A stretch of DNA of 35,435 nt from Azonexus sp. (GCA_030691385.1 JAUYEI010000056.1:1-35435); one strand, 5' to 3'. Shown: positions 25,234 to 35,080, counted from the first letter of the stretch. Made by a program: numbers and translations. Notes: generated from the sequence alone by a model not told the origin.

Positions 25234-26523
25234 TTATTCCTCTTCGTCCGAATCAATAATTTGGCCGATGATGGCCTCTGCCAGTTCATCGACTTTCAGT
25301 TTACGTTGTTCAATGCCAGCCTGACGCAGCGACTTCAACTGAACATCTCCGGTCAACGCTTCGTCATCGCCAATAATTACTGCGAAGGTCGCGCCACTGC
25401 CGTCGGCTTTTTTCATCTGCGACTTGAAACTGCCGCCACCGCAATGCTGCAGCACATCGACACCCTGATCGCGCAAGCCTTCGGCGACACGGAAGGCAAG
25501 GCGAGCTGCTGCTTCGCCCTGATGCACGAGATAAACATCCGGCGCCGGCGCCGCCGGCTCGCCACCGGAGTCCTTGATCAAGGCAATCAGGCGTTCGATA
25601 CCCATGGCGAAACCGCAGGCTGGCGTCGGCTTGCCGCCAAGTTGCTCGACCAGGCCATCGTAACGGCCGCCGGCGCAGACCGTACCTTGGGCCCCCAGTT
25701 TGTCGGTGACCCATTCGAAAACGGTGAGGTTGTAATAATCGAGACCACGAACCAGGCGCGAATTGATCCTGAAGGGGATGCCGGCATCACGCAGGACGCG
25801 CTGGACGCCTTCGAAGTGAGTCAGCGACTCGGTGCCGAGGTAGTCGATCAGCTTCGGCGCAGCAGCGCACAGATCCTGCATGGCCGGATTTTTGGTATCG
25901 AGAATGCGCAGCGGATTAGTGTGCAGGCGGCGTTTAGCCTCCTCGTCGAGCAATTCGGCATTTTCTTCAAAGTAGGTGATTAGTGCAGCACGATGTTGGG
26001 CGCGCTCATCCGGCTGGCCAAGACTATTGAGTTGCAGTTCGATGCCATCCAGCCCGAGGTCGTTCCACAGACGAGCGCCCATCAGGATCATTTCAGCATC
26101 GATATCCGGGCCGGCCATGCCAAAGGATTCGACCCCGACTTGATGAAACTGGCGATAACGCCCCTTTTGCGGACGCTCGTGGCGGAACATCTGGCCAATG
26201 TAGTAAAGGCGCTGGGTCTGGCGGGCGGCCAGATTGTGTTCGATGACGGCGCGCACGCAACCGGCTGTTCCTTCCGGGCGCAGGGTCAGCGCCTCGCCGT
26301 TGAGGCCATCGATGAAGGAATACATTTCCTTCTCGACGATGTCGGTAACTTCACCGATGGCACGCTTGAAAAGTGGCGTCGGCTCGACGATGGGCATGCG
26401 GATCGGGCGATAGCCGTAGCCCTTCAGCCACGACCGGATGGTATCCTCGAACAGCTCCCAGAATGCGGCTTCGTCGGGCAGAATGTCGTTCATCCCGCGG
26501 ACGGCTTGCAAGATTTGACTCAT
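25234..26523 (-). CDS. hisS: Histidyl-tRNA synthetase
   Basis: This 429-aa class II synthetase charges tRNA-His. Motif 2 is [17 protein letters not shown], the His-specific signature is [14 protein letters not shown], motif 3 is [12 protein letters not shown], and the C-terminal anticodon-binding domain runs from about 330 to 429. I chose the ATG at 26523 ([16 protein letters not shown]), the standard beginning; a longer open frame upstream lies entirely in ispG. The start overlaps the ispG stop by 4 nt (ATGA). Confidence 0.97.
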   Translation of the reverse strand: MSQILQAVRGMNDILPDEAAFWELFEDTIRSWLKGYGYRPIRMPIVEPTPLFKRAIGEVTDIVEKEMYSFIDGLNGEALTLRPEGTAGCVRAVIEHNLAARQTQRLYYIGQMFRHERPQKGRYRQFHQVGVESFGMAGPDIDAEMILMGARLWNDLGLDGIELQLNSLGQPDERAQHRAALITYFEENAELLDEEAKRRLHTNPLRILDTKNPAMQDLCAAAPKLIDYLGTESLTHFEGVQRVLRDAGIPFRINSRLVRGLDYYNLTVFEWVTDKLGAQGTVCAGGRYDGLVEQLGGKPTPACGFAMGIERLIALIKDSGGEPAAPAPDVYLVHQGEAAARLAFRVAEGLRDQGVDVLQHCGGGSFKSQMKKADGSGATFAVIIGDDEALTGDVQLKSLRQAGIEQRKLKVDELAEAIIGQIIDSDEEE

Positions 26524-27749
26524 GACTTCAGTTTCTTGGTGTAGGTGCGCTCGACATAGCGCTCGATGATTTGCTTGAATTCGTTGGCGATGTTGTCGCC
26601 CTTGAGGGTGACTGTCTTCTGGCCATCCTCGTAAACTGGCACCGACGGGGTCTCGCCGGTCCCCGGCAGGGAAATGCCGATATTGGCGTGCTTCGACTCG
26701 CCGGGGCCATTGACGATGCAGCCCATCACTGCCAGCGTCATGTTCTCCACCCCGTCGTAGCGCAGTTTCCATTCCGGCATCTTGGCACGCACAAAATCCT
26801 GAACTTCGCCAGCCAGTTCCTGGAACAAGCTGCTGGTCGTCCGGCCGCAGCCGGGACAGGCCACAACCATTGGCGTAAAGGCGCGCAGGCCCATGGTCTG
26901 CAGGATTTCCTGGCCAACGATGACCTCCTGCGTGCGCGAACCACCTGGCTCCGGCGTCAGCGAAATGCGAATGGTGTCGCCGATGCCTTCCTGCAACAAA
27001 ACAGATAACGCTGCGGTCGACGCGACTATCCCCTTCGACCCCATGCCAGCCTCGGTCAAACCGAGGTGTAGCGCGTAGTTGGCGCGCTTCGAAAGCTCGC
27101 GATAAATGGCAATCAAATCCTGAACGCTGGAGACCTTGCAGGACAGAATGATCTTTTCGCCGGACAAACCGACCTCTTCGGCCTTGGCAGCAGATTCGAG
27201 GGCCGACGTCACCATCGCATGACGCATGATCTCGGTCGCATCCAAAGGCTGCGGTCGACCGGAGTTTTCGTCCATTATTCGAGCCAGCAATTCCTGATCG
27301 AGGCTACCCCAATTGACCCCGATGCGGACCGGTTTGTCGTATTTGCAGGCCAGTTCGACCATCTTGGCAAATTGCTCGTCCTTCTTTTTGCCGAAACCGA
27401 CGTTGCCCGGATTGATCCGGTACTTGGCCAGAGCCTCGGCACAGGCTGGATGTTCGGTCAGCAGGCGATGGCCGTTGTAGTGAAAATCACCGATCAGCGG
27501 CACATTGCAGTTCATCCGGTCGAGGTGCTCGCGAATTTTCGGCACGGCGGCAGCTGCTTCCGGCGAATTCACCGTGATGCGTACCAACTCTGAACCGGCA
27601 CGGGCCAGTTCAGCCGTTTGCAAGGCGGTGGCCAGATAGTCGGCAGTATCGGTATTGGTCATCGACTGGATTACCGTCGGGGCATCGCCCCCCAGTTTCA
27701 CATGCCCGACGAAACAGGACCGGGTCAAGCGTTTGGCAACTGCGCTCAC
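26520..27749 (-). CDS. ispG: 4-hydroxy-3-methylbut-2-enyl diphosphate synthase IspG
   Basis: This 409-aa enzyme catalyses the penultimate step of the non-mevalonate isoprenoid pathway, with a 4Fe-4S cluster. The TIM-barrel part holds [10 protein letters not shown] and [11 protein letters not shown]; the C-terminal part holds the cluster ligands Cys298 and Cys301 (CPGC) and Cys344 ([10 protein letters not shown]). The start is a GTG at 27749 with GGAG 8 nt upstream, 3 bp after rodZ. The end overlaps hisS by 4 nt. Confidence 0.97.
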   Translation of the reverse strand: MSAVAKRLTRSCFVGHVKLGGDAPTVIQSMTNTDTADYLATALQTAELARAGSELVRITVNSPEAAAAVPKIREHLDRMNCNVPLIGDFHYNGHRLLTEHPACAEALAKYRINPGNVGFGKKKDEQFAKMVELACKYDKPVRIGVNWGSLDQELLARIMDENSGRPQPLDATEIMRHAMVTSALESAAKAEEVGLSGEKIILSCKVSSVQDLIAIYRELSKRANYALHLGLTEAGMGSKGIVASTAALSVLLQEGIGDTIRISLTPEPGGSRTQEVIVGQEILQTMGLRAFTPMVVACPGCGRTTSSLFQELAGEVQDFVRAKMPEWKLRYDGVENMTLAVMGCIVNGPGESKHANIGISLPGTGETPSVPVYEDGQKTVTLKGDNIANEFKQIIERYVERTYTKKLKS

Positions 27750-27752
27750 GGC

Positions 27753-28655
27753 CTACTCCAGAACCAGACGTGCCACATCGCCACGCATATGCGGTGCCAG
27801 ATCAACAGCCTGTCCATGCCAGAAAACACGAACACCCGGCGCATAGCCGATAGTGATGGAAAGTGGTCCCTGCCCGGATAGTGCCTGTTCGGTACCTGCC
27901 GTCAGCTTCTGGGAAAATACGATCTTGTTGTCGCGATCCCGAACTTCAAGCCAGGAATCCTTCTCGAACAGGAAACGCATCTGGGGCGCGTTGGCCGGCG
28001 CTGCCCCGGCTTGCCGCGTTTCAGGATTAGCGGAAGGGGGCGTCTGTACCGCGGCGGGCGCAAGTACCTGCGGGTTCATGACCTGCTGTGGCGTCGCACC
28101 GGGCGGAAAAACCGGCTCCACAGCAGCCGTAGCCGGTGCAGACGTCGATACCTCCTGCTCCTTGCGGGCCAGTGAGTCGAGCAGAGACTGCGTACTTTCG
28201 CGCAGTAACGAAAGATCGCCCGGCATCAGGAAATACGCCAATGCCGCCAGGACGACCGATCCAGCCCCAATCAGCACAAACAGCTTGCTGCGCTGTGATC
28301 CTGCACTGCCGGAATGCGGCATCGCTGCCGGCGTCATATCGGAAACCCCCAGGCTATTGACCGGCTTTTCCAGCACATCGTCAAGTTGCGCCATGAGCGG
28401 CACCGGATCAATCTGGACCAGGCGGGCATAATTGCGGACAAAGCCACGAATGAAGGTATTGCCCGGCAGACCTTTCCAGTTGCCCCCCTCAAGCGCCTCA
28501 ACCTGCCGCGGCCCGAGTTTGAGCGTCTGGGCAATATCCGCCACTTCCAATCCGCGCGCCTCGCGCGCCAAACGTAACCGCTCGCCGACCGGCGGCCCGG
28601 ACATCACGACGACATCTTCAGCGACGACATCCTGGATATTCACCTGCTCACTCAT
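27753..28655 (-). CDS. rodZ: RodZ-like cell-shape protein (HTH, membrane helix, DUF4115)
   Basis: This 300-aa protein has an N-terminal XRE-type helix-turn-helix (about 22-90: LRLAREARGLEVADIAQTLK, and the typical FIRGFVRNYARLVQID). A membrane helix (about 123-143, KLFVLIGAGSVVLAALAYFL), a Pro/Ala-rich periplasmic linker and a DUF4115 beta domain (about 225-300, WLEVRDRDNKIVFS) follow. RodZ connects MreB to the wall-elongation machinery. It overlaps pilW by 4 nt upstream and lies 3 bp before ispG, the same neighbours as in other proteobacteria. Confidence 0.93.
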   Translation of the reverse strand: MSEQVNIQDVVAEDVVVMSGPPVGERLRLAREARGLEVADIAQTLKLGPRQVEALEGGNWKGLPGNTFIRGFVRNYARLVQIDPVPLMAQLDDVLEKPVNSLGVSDMTPAAMPHSGSAGSQRSKLFVLIGAGSVVLAALAYFLMPGDLSLLRESTQSLLDSLARKEQEVSTSAPATAAVEPVFPPGATPQQVMNPQVLAPAAVQTPPSANPETRQAGAAPANAPQMRFLFEKDSWLEVRDRDNKIVFSQKLTAGTEQALSGQGPLSITIGYAPGVRVFWHGQAVDLAPHMRGDVARLVLE

Positions 28656-29452
28656 TCAAAATTGCCTTTCAGGAATTCCTGATACTCCTGCGACGTCGGA
28701 TAACGCCCGCGCAGTTGCGAGGCATAGCCACCTTCACCAGCACGGTTACCCTGCTTGCGTTCGAGGCGCAGACCAAGCCAAAGGGCGTCAGCCGTCGGCG
28801 GCTCCATCATTTTCAGCGCTTCAGTCAGGTAGATACGTGACTCTTCGAAATTTCCGCGCTTGTAAAAAATCTTGGCCAGTTGCAGGCGCGCCGACACTGC
28901 GCCATCGCGCGAAAGCTGCAAGGCCTTGAGCAGGTAATCCTGCGCACCATCGAAGTCACCCGCCTTGAAAGCACAGGCACCGGCATTGGTGTAGGCCTTG
29001 TCCGGCGTCTCGTACAAAGGGCTCTTCAGCGCATTGAGAAAATAGGCGATGGACTGACGCTCCTTCCCCGTTTCGCAAAGGTACCAGCCATAGTTGTTAT
29101 TGACCTCGGGATCATTCGGCGCAAGGTTCAGCGCCTGCCGAAAATCGTCTTCTGCCTTGTCGTATTCTTTCAGCGAGAGCCGGACCAGGCCACGCACGCT
29201 ATAAGCCTGAAAGTAGCTGGCGTCGGCGCTCAGCGCAATGCGCAGTTCATCCAGCGCAACCCCCGGATTTCCGGCCTGAAAGTACATCGACCCAAGCTCG
29301 GTATGAATCTTGGCCCGATTGCGCGGATCGGTTGCCCCCTTCGACTGATCGGTTGCCGAGGGATTAAAGTCGTATTGCGCCTGAACAGGCAAAACGCAGA
29401 GCGCGCCCAGAAAAACACCGGCAATCCGGTTTTTCAGCGAAAAGATTTTCAC
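28652..29452 (-). CDS. pilW: Type IV pilus biogenesis/stability protein PilW (PilF)
   Basis: This 266-aa protein consists of TPR repeats (about 45-240, e.g. [20 protein letters not shown] and [16 protein letters not shown]), like PilW of Neisseria and PilF of Pseudomonas, which help secretin assembly. The signal peptide ends in LPVQAQ, and I see no proper lipobox: the only Cys (19) follows Leu in GALC. It may therefore be a soluble periplasmic form. The start is a GTG at 29452 with GGAGG 7 nt upstream, overlapping the rlmN stop by 4 nt. Confidence 0.88.
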   Translation of the reverse strand: MKIFSLKNRIAGVFLGALCVLPVQAQYDFNPSATDQSKGATDPRNRAKIHTELGSMYFQAGNPGVALDELRIALSADASYFQAYSVRGLVRLSLKEYDKAEDDFRQALNLAPNDPEVNNNYGWYLCETGKERQSIAYFLNALKSPLYETPDKAYTNAGACAFKAGDFDGAQDYLLKALQLSRDGAVSARLQLAKIFYKRGNFEESRIYLTEALKMMEPPTADALWLGLRLERKQGNRAGEGGYASQLRGRYPTSQEYQEFLKGNFE

Positions 29453-30543
29453 GATCTTGCCTCCACTAAGGGAATCACTCGTCCGGCGGTACGCTTTGTT
29501 TTATCCAGAACTTGTCCGGCTAGCTGGCCACAGGCGGCATCAATGTCGTCACCGCGCGTCTTGCGCGTCGTCGTCACGATGCCGGCCTGCATCAGGGTAT
29601 CGGCAAACCGACGCACCCGATCAGTCGGCGAACGCTTGAACGGTGAGCCGGGGAAGGGGTTGAAGGGAATCAGGTTGAATTTGCAATGAACTGCCTTGAC
29701 CAGCGCCAGCAGTTCGCGGGCATGGGCGTCGCTGTCGTTGATGCCATCGAGCATGATGTACTCGAAGGTGATGAAATCGCGCGGCGCCTTGTCCAGGTAT
29801 CGCTGGCAGGCCGCCATCAGTTCTTTCAGCGGGTATTTCTGATTGATCGGCACCAGTTGATCGCGCAGTTTGTCGTTCGGCGCGTGCAGCGAGACAGCCA
29901 GAGCCACCGGACATTCGTCACCCAGGCGATCCATGACCGGCACCAAGCCGGAGGTAGAGACCGTGACGCGGCGGCGCGACAGCCCGTAAGCGTTGTCATC
30001 GAGCATCAATTTGAGCGCGGCGACAGATTTTTCGAAATTGGCGAGCGGTTCGCCCATGCCCATCAGCACGACGTTGGAAATAACCCTTTCGTCGCCGTGG
30101 ACCGCCCCGAGTGCGTGGTTGGCCTGCCAGAGCTGGCCGATGATTTCCGCCACCGTCAGGTTGCGGTTGAAGCCCTGCTTGCCGGTCGAACAGAATGCGC
30201 AGTCGAGGGCGCAGCCGGCCTGCGTGGAAATGCACAGCGTGCCGCGGTCGTCTTCGGGAATGAACACCGTTTCGACGGCATTGCCGTTACCGACATCAAT
30301 CAGGAACTTGCGCGTACCGTCATCCGACAACTTGTCGGAGACGATGGCAGGCGGTGCCACGACCGCCTTCGCCTTGAGCTTCTCACGCAGGCTCTTGGCA
30401 ATGTCGGTCATGGCATCGAAATCCGCCACGCCGGAACGATGGATCCAGCGCAAGACCTGCCTGGCGCGGAAGGGCTTTTCGCCCTGTTCGGCAAACCAGG
30501 CAGTCAGGCTTTCGCCATCGAAATCCAGCAGATTGACACTCAT
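29449..30543 (-). CDS. rlmN: Dual-specificity rRNA/tRNA adenine-C2 methyltransferase RlmN
   Basis: This 364-aa radical-SAM enzyme methylates A2503 of 23S rRNA and A37 of some tRNAs. The cluster motif is Cys111-x3-Cys115-x2-Cys118 (GCALDCAFC). The methyl-carrying and resolving Cys expected for RlmN fit the Cys in [10 protein letters not shown] near the end and the other conserved site. The [10 protein letters not shown] motif is intact. I chose the ATG at 30543 ([10 protein letters not shown]), 8-9 nt after a GGA; an in-frame TTG at 30549 would place that GGA too close. It lies 113 bp after ndk and overlaps pilW by 4 nt. Confidence 0.96.
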   Translation of the reverse strand: MSVNLLDFDGESLTAWFAEQGEKPFRARQVLRWIHRSGVADFDAMTDIAKSLREKLKAKAVVAPPAIVSDKLSDDGTRKFLIDVGNGNAVETVFIPEDDRGTLCISTQAGCALDCAFCSTGKQGFNRNLTVAEIIGQLWQANHALGAVHGDERVISNVVLMGMGEPLANFEKSVAALKLMLDDNAYGLSRRRVTVSTSGLVPVMDRLGDECPVALAVSLHAPNDKLRDQLVPINQKYPLKELMAACQRYLDKAPRDFITFEYIMLDGINDSDAHARELLALVKAVHCKFNLIPFNPFPGSPFKRSPTDRVRRFADTLMQAGIVTTTRKTRGDDIDAACGQLAGQVLDKTKRTAGRVIPLVEARS

Positions 30544-30656
30544 ATTCAATATTCCATGTTCAGATCAGGCGTGGCGCGAAGACAAGCCGCAGACAGTGCG
30601 AATAGCACGGCAAGGCGCAGTCGACAAAGCCACGGCTGGTCTGGGCATGGAATTGA

Positions 30657-31085
30657 TTAGCGACCGGTGTAAACGTTCAGACCGGGGAAGAAGAAAGCAA
30701 CTTCCACGGCGGCGGTTTCCGGTGCGTCAGAACCGTGCACGGCGTTGGCATCGATCGATTCAGCGAAGTCGGCGCGGATGGTACCGGCTGCGGCTTCCTT
30801 CGGATTGGTGGCGCCCATCAGTTCGCGGTTCTTGGCGATGGCGTTTTCGCCTTCGAGCACTTGCACCATGACCGGACCGGAGGTCATGAAGGAAACCAGA
30901 TCCTTGAAGAAGGGACGGGCCTTGTGCACGGCGTAGAACTGGCCGGCTTCCTGCTCGGACAACCAGACCATCTTGGAGGCGACGATCTTCAGACCGTTGG
31001 TTTCAAAACGGGAGTAAATCTTGCCGATAACGTTCTTGGCAACAGCGTCGGGTTTGATGATGGAGAGGGCGAGTTCGATAGCCAT
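30657..31085 (-). CDS. ndk: Nucleoside diphosphate kinase
   Basis: This 142-aa enzyme moves the terminal phosphate from ATP to other nucleoside diphosphates through a phosphohistidine, His117 in [12 protein letters not shown]. The Kpn loop and the [10 protein letters not shown] start are canonical. GGAG lies 8 nt before the ATG. It is the first gene of the housekeeping cluster; the 72-bp gap before it holds a possible -10 box TAAAAT (31131-31126, minus) without a clear -35 box. The 113 bp to rlmN hold nothing I can name. Confidence 0.97.
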   Translation of the reverse strand: MAIELALSIIKPDAVAKNVIGKIYSRFETNGLKIVASKMVWLSEQEAGQFYAVHKARPFFKDLVSFMTSGPVMVQVLEGENAIAKNRELMGATNPKEAAAGTIRADFAESIDANAVHGSDAPETAAVEVAFFFPGLNVYTGR

Positions 31086-31157
31086 TTAATTGCTCCGCAA
31101 AAGCTAGTCAGTTGAAAAACGGGCAATTTTAGCAGATTCAGAACACGAACGCCCGAA

Positions 31158-31844
31158 TCACTGCGCTGGTGATTTCTCGCCTTCCGGCTTGTTCAGCGGC
31201 TCGCGCAACTCGGCGAAATTGCGCGGTGCAACGTATTGCAACAGTTCCTTGCCATCGCCGTCGACCACAACATCGAGCCCCTTTTCAGGGTAGAGAAGAT
31301 GGACCCGCTTCTCCGACACGACCAGCCGTTCGCCCGGCTGCCCAAAACGCTGGATCACCGTCGCCTCATCGAGATTGACCGATGGAATGACACTGATCGC
31401 CTTCACCGGCATATTTTGAATCGCGGCCAGATCATCCGGATGCAGGGTGATCTTTCGCGTCGTGCTTTCCATATGTTTGGCCTTCAGGGCGCGATCACGC
31501 ATTTCCAAAATCAGCTCTTTTTTCGCGTCCACCGTGACAATGACCTTGGCCAGCACAAAACCGAGCGCCACTTGCGAGTAATAACCCTCAATCGCGCCCA
31601 TTTCGTTTGGCTCGGCGATGATCGCCACATCCATCTCGCTACCAAACTTCTGGCGCACCTCGCCCACGGTGCTGACACCCGGGCGCAGACCGAAGACCGA
31701 ACTGCCGCCCTGGGCATCGAGTTCGATTTGCCACGGCAGATTGGCATTGGGATCAACCCCTTCCCGCTTCCCCAGCCCCGGAACCAGGAAGGGAACGACC
31801 AAAGCAATGGCGATCAGCGCGATCATCGAGAGTGCGAATTTCAT
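31158..31844 (-). CDS. Conserved hypothetical envelope protein with BamE-like segments
   Basis: I do not recognise this 228-aa protein by name. An N-terminal hydrophobic helix (MKFALSMIALIAIALVVPFL) acts as signal or anchor. Two later segments resemble the BamE/SmpA pattern: LRPGVSTVGEVRQKFGS (53-69) and NLDEATVIQRFGQPGERL (about 155-172), each a Gly or Asp followed by V-x3-FG. Between them lies a mixed alpha/beta region rich in charged residues. The end is polar (NKPEGEKSPAQ). The ATG at 31844 has TAGGA 5 nt upstream. It lies between the TRAP operon terminator and ndk, and probably has its own promoter in 31845-31894. The BamE resemblance is by eye only. Confidence 0.7.
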   Translation of the reverse strand: MKFALSMIALIAIALVVPFLVPGLGKREGVDPNANLPWQIELDAQGGSSVFGLRPGVSTVGEVRQKFGSEMDVAIIAEPNEMGAIEGYYSQVALGFVLAKVIVTVDAKKELILEMRDRALKAKHMESTTRKITLHPDDLAAIQNMPVKAISVIPSVNLDEATVIQRFGQPGERLVVSEKRVHLLYPEKGLDVVVDGDGKELLQYVAPRNFAELREPLNKPEGEKSPAQ

Positions 31845-31894
31845 GATTTCCTAACGGACTTTCCGGGGAGCGGATTGTGCCACACCCACCCCAC

Positions 31895-31927
31895 AAAAAA
31901 ACAAGCCCCGAACAGAGTCGGGGCTTG
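31895..31927 (-). terminator. Intrinsic terminator of the dctPQM operon
   Basis: On the minus strand: CAAGCCCCGA, 6-nt loop, TCGGGGCTTG, then seven T (31901-31895). It lies 33 bp after the dctM stop and is a textbook Rho-independent terminator. Confidence 0.93.
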
Positions 31928-31959
31928 CTGGGCGTGTCATTTGCCGGATACAAGAAGGT

Positions 31960-33243
31960 TTAGAGCATACCCAACTGCTGTGGCAACCAGAGCGACAGCC
32001 CCGGCCAGTAAGTCACTACAACGAGGAAACCGAGCATCGAAAGCAGCCATGGCCAGACAGCCACGGTCAGCTCGGTAATACCCATCTTGGTTATCCCCGA
32101 CGCGACATAGAGATTCAAGCCGACCGGGGGATGGCACATGCCGACCTCCATATTCACCACCATGATGATGCCGAAATGCACCGGATGAATGCCGAGCGCG
32201 ACAGCTACGGGAAACAGGATGGGCGCGAAGATCAACACGATGGACGACGGCTCCATGAAATTGCCAGCCATCAGCAGCAGCAAGTTGCACATGAGCAGGA
32301 AGGTGATCACGCCCAGGCCATTGCCCAGCATCCAGTCGGCCAGCGACTGCGGGATGTTCTCGTTGGTCATGATGAAAGAGAACAGTACGGCGTTGGTGAT
32401 GATGTAAAGCAGCATCGCCGACATGTTGGCCGAATTGAGCAGCACCTTCGGCACATCCTTCAAACCCAGATCCTTGTAGATGAAAACAGCGCAAATAAAG
32501 GCGTAGACCGCAGACATCGCCGCCGCCTCGGTCGGCGTGAAGATGCCGGAATAAATCCCGCCCATCACGACAACAATCAGCAGCAAGCCCCAGACCGAAG
32601 CGCGGAACGCCTTCCAGCGCTCACCCCAGGTTGCCTTCGGCTGACGTGGATAGTTGAACTTTTTGGCGCGATACCAGGTAACACCGCCCAGTACGCCGGC
32701 CAGCGCCAGACCCGGTATCACCCCGGCCATGAACAGGGCGCCAACCGAAGTATTGGTCGCCACCGAGTACATGACCATGACGATGGACGGCGGAATCAGG
32801 ATGCCAAGCGCCCCGGAAGTCGCAATCACGCCAGCCCCGAACTTGTTCGGGAACCCCGCCTTGACCATCGCCGGCAGCAGGATGGAACCGATCGCCACCA
32901 CCGTCGCCGGACTGGAACCAGACACCGCAGCAAACAGCGCACAGGCCAGCACGCCGGCCAGACCGAGGCCGCCATACCAGTGACCGACCATTGACGTGGC
33001 GAAGTTGATCATCCGTTTCGCCACCCCGCCGTGAGTGAGGAAGTTGCCAGCGAGGATGAAGAACGGAATCGCCATGATCTCGAACTTCTCGATACCGGTA
33101 AATAACTTGAGCGCCACCGACTCAAGCGGCACATCGGTCATTGTGAACAGGAAGGTCAGTACCGTCAGGCCGAGCGAAATCGAGATCGGCATGCCGGACA
33201 GCATGAGCACGGCCAGCAGGCCGAAAATCACCAGGGCGTTCAT
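31960..33243 (-). CDS. dctM: TRAP transporter large permease DctM
   Basis: This 427-aa integral membrane protein has about 12 hydrophobic segments and the family landmarks GAGVIATSGALGILIPPSIV (about 136-155) and, near the end, MVVNMEVGMCHPPVGLNLYV. It carries the sodium-driven substrate transport of tripartite C4-dicarboxylate transporters. A strong AGGAGG lies 7 nt before the ATG, which overlaps the dctQ stop by 4 nt. Confidence 0.95.
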   Translation of the reverse strand: MNALVIFGLLAVLMLSGMPISISLGLTVLTFLFTMTDVPLESVALKLFTGIEKFEIMAIPFFILAGNFLTHGGVAKRMINFATSMVGHWYGGLGLAGVLACALFAAVSGSSPATVVAIGSILLPAMVKAGFPNKFGAGVIATSGALGILIPPSIVMVMYSVATNTSVGALFMAGVIPGLALAGVLGGVTWYRAKKFNYPRQPKATWGERWKAFRASVWGLLLIVVVMGGIYSGIFTPTEAAAMSAVYAFICAVFIYKDLGLKDVPKVLLNSANMSAMLLYIITNAVLFSFIMTNENIPQSLADWMLGNGLGVITFLLMCNLLLLMAGNFMEPSSIVLIFAPILFPVAVALGIHPVHFGIIMVVNMEVGMCHPPVGLNLYVASGITKMGITELTVAVWPWLLSMLGFLVVVTYWPGLSLWLPQQLGML

Positions 33244-34019
33244 TGCTGGCCTCCTTTGTCGTCGTTGTTGCGGCGTTCAGCCGAACGACGCTCGTTTTCT
33301 TGCGTACTGTTCTCGCCATGCTGGCGATCTTCACCCGTGCGGCGTTCGCCGACCATCGGATGCTTGAGGTCGCGCATGTGCAGATTGTCGTCCATGCCGT
33401 AGAGATTGACATCGACGGGTGGCTTTTCCTCCTCCAGACCATCGACGTGCCCGTGGTCATGGTGCGGCAGTTCGCCGGTACGAATGAACGACAGACAAAC
33501 CTGCAGGAAACGGAAGCACATCAGCGATGAACCGAGCGGAATGGCACTGTAAACAATCCACGTCGGCCATTCGAGATCAGGCGTCGTCGGACCTTCGTAG
33601 TTGTCACCAGTATCGATGCCAAGGAACTGGAAGATGGCGTAGTGGGCACCATTTTCCCAAACGAAATGCGCCCCCAGCGTCGCCACGATGCCGGTAAACA
33701 AGGCTCCGGACAGCAGGCCGAAAACAATGGCCTTGCCCCGCTTGCTGTCGTCGAGGCGGTTGATCAGCACATCGACCCCGACGTGGATACCGGTACGCAC
33801 CCCGTAGGCCGCACCGAACTTGGCCATCCAGACAAACATGATGATGCAGAGCTCCTGGGCCCAGCCGAAATTGAGTGTCAGCAACCAGTCCTGCAAGCCA
33901 GGGATATCCTGACCGGCCAGATAGCGATGCATGACCGAGATGAAAATAATGAGTGTGGCCGCCCCCATCAGGAAAGTGACCAGCAACTCTTCAAGATGAT
34001 TCAACGCCTTGTTGATCAT
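33240..34019 (-). CDS. dctQ: TRAP transporter small permease DctQ with long C-terminal tail
   Basis: This 259-aa protein has the four membrane helices of DctQ (about 12-32, 52-72, 97-121 and 155-179), with the usual WAQELCIIMFVWMAKFGAAY and GIHVGVDVL. After the last helix comes a hydrophilic tail of nearly 80 residues (182-259), first His-rich (HHDHGHVDG), then strongly charged (ERRSAERRNNDDKGGQQ). GGGGAA lies 7 nt before the ATG. A stable hairpin separates it from dctP, and the end overlaps dctM. Confidence 0.92.
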   Translation of the reverse strand: MINKALNHLEELLVTFLMGAATLIIFISVMHRYLAGQDIPGLQDWLLTLNFGWAQELCIIMFVWMAKFGAAYGVRTGIHVGVDVLINRLDDSKRGKAIVFGLLSGALFTGIVATLGAHFVWENGAHYAIFQFLGIDTGDNYEGPTTPDLEWPTWIVYSAIPLGSSLMCFRFLQVCLSFIRTGELPHHDHGHVDGLEEEKPPVDVNLYGMDDNLHMRDLKHPMVGERRTGEDRQHGENSTQENERRSAERRNNDDKGGQQ

Positions 34020-34037
34020 GACGAGTTCCCCTTTGTG

Positions 34038-34061
34038 ACGCGGGGGCCGTAGCCCCCGCGT
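34038..34061 (-). terminator. Hairpin between dctP and dctQ
   Basis: ACGCGGGGGC (34038-34047), loop CGTA, GCCCCCGCGT (34052-34061): a perfect 10-bp GC stem without a T-run. It probably acts as a partial terminator or RNA-stabilising element, giving more binding protein than permease. Confidence 0.7.
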
Positions 34062-34075
34062 TCGTGTTGCTGCTG

Positions 34076-35080
34076 TTAGAGGCTATCCGGCTTGAACCCG
34101 GTGTCCTTGTAAACCGCCTGGATGACTTCCTTGCCAACGCGGCCTTCCATCTTCTGATGAACCGGGACCAGCGCCCTCTTGAAAGCCAGACGCTCTTCCT
34201 TGGTCGGCGTATAGACCGTGGTCTTGCCGCTCTTCTTCACGGCCTCCAGCGCACTGTCGTTCTCAACCTTGGCGATCTGGTTGGCGTAACGGGTTGCCTG
34301 CTCCATGGCATCTTCCAGTTGCGCCCGAACATCGGCCGGCAGAGCATCCCAGAACTTCTTGTTAACAATGACCGCATAGCCAAGGTAGCCGTGCTCGGTC
34401 AGCGTCAGGTGCTTCTGCACTTCGTGCATTTTCTGGGTATAGAGATTCGAAATCGGGTTCTCGGTACCATCGACCACACCGGTCTGCAGTGCCTGATAAA
34501 CCTCGGAGAAAGCCATCACCTGCGGCAAACCACCCAGTGCGCGGACTTCTTCTTCAAGCACCTTGGACGACTGGATACGCAGCTTCTTGCCCTTGAGGTC
34601 AGCCGGCGACTTGATCGGAGAATTCAGCGAAAAAGACTTGAAACCATTGTCCCAGTAGCCCAGACCACGAATACCCTTGGGCTCCAGCTTGGCCAGCAAC
34701 TGCTTGCCGAGTGCGCCGTTGGTTACCTTGCGCAAGCCATCGTAGTCACTGAAGATGAACGGCAGGTCGAATACTTCGAACTCCTTGACGCCAAGCGGGC
34801 CAAATTTAGCCAGCGAGGGTGCCAGCATCTGAACGGCGCCCAGTTGCAGCGCTTCCATTTCTTCCTTGTCCTTGTACAAGGTCGAGTTGGCATAGACCTC
34901 GACCTTGACCTTGCCATTGGTCAGTTCGCCGGCCTTCTTGGCGAACATTTCGGCCGCCTTGCCTTTCGGCGTGTCGGCAGCCACCACGTGGCTGAACTTG
35001 ATGACGATGGGGGCTTGAGCGTAGGCGGCCAGCGACAGCGCGCCGGCAAACAGGGCAACCAACAGCTTGGATACTTTCAT
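34076..35080 (-). CDS. dctP: TRAP transporter substrate-binding protein DctP
   Basis: This 334-aa periplasmic protein has a signal peptide (cut probably after AAYA) and the DctP fold. Landmarks are IKFSHVVAADTPKGKAAE at the start, the conserved Arg in KKLRIQSSKVLEEE (near residue 170), which binds the substrate carboxylate, and GVVDGTENPISNLY. It fits the C4-dicarboxylate group (succinate, fumarate, malate), though the substrate is not proven. GGAGGAGAAAA precedes the ATG. It is the first gene of the operon. Confidence 0.93.
   Translation of the reverse strand: MKVSKLLVALFAGALSLAAYAQAPIVIKFSHVVAADTPKGKAAEMFAKKAGELTNGKVKVEVYANSTLYKDKEEMEALQLGAVQMLAPSLAKFGPLGVKEFEVFDLPFIFSDYDGLRKVTNGALGKQLLAKLEPKGIRGLGYWDNGFKSFSLNSPIKSPADLKGKKLRIQSSKVLEEEVRALGGLPQVMAFSEVYQALQTGVVDGTENPISNLYTQKMHEVQKHLTLTEHGYLGYAVIVNKKFWDALPADVRAQLEDAMEQATRYANQIAKVENDSALEAVKKSGKTTVYTPTKEERLAFKRALVPVHQKMEGRVGKEVIQAVYKDTGFKPDSL

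Noticed and set aside
30544-30656. Small gene between ndk and rlmN
   Set aside because: No frame with a ribosome-binding site and sensible composition; treated as leader of rlmN.
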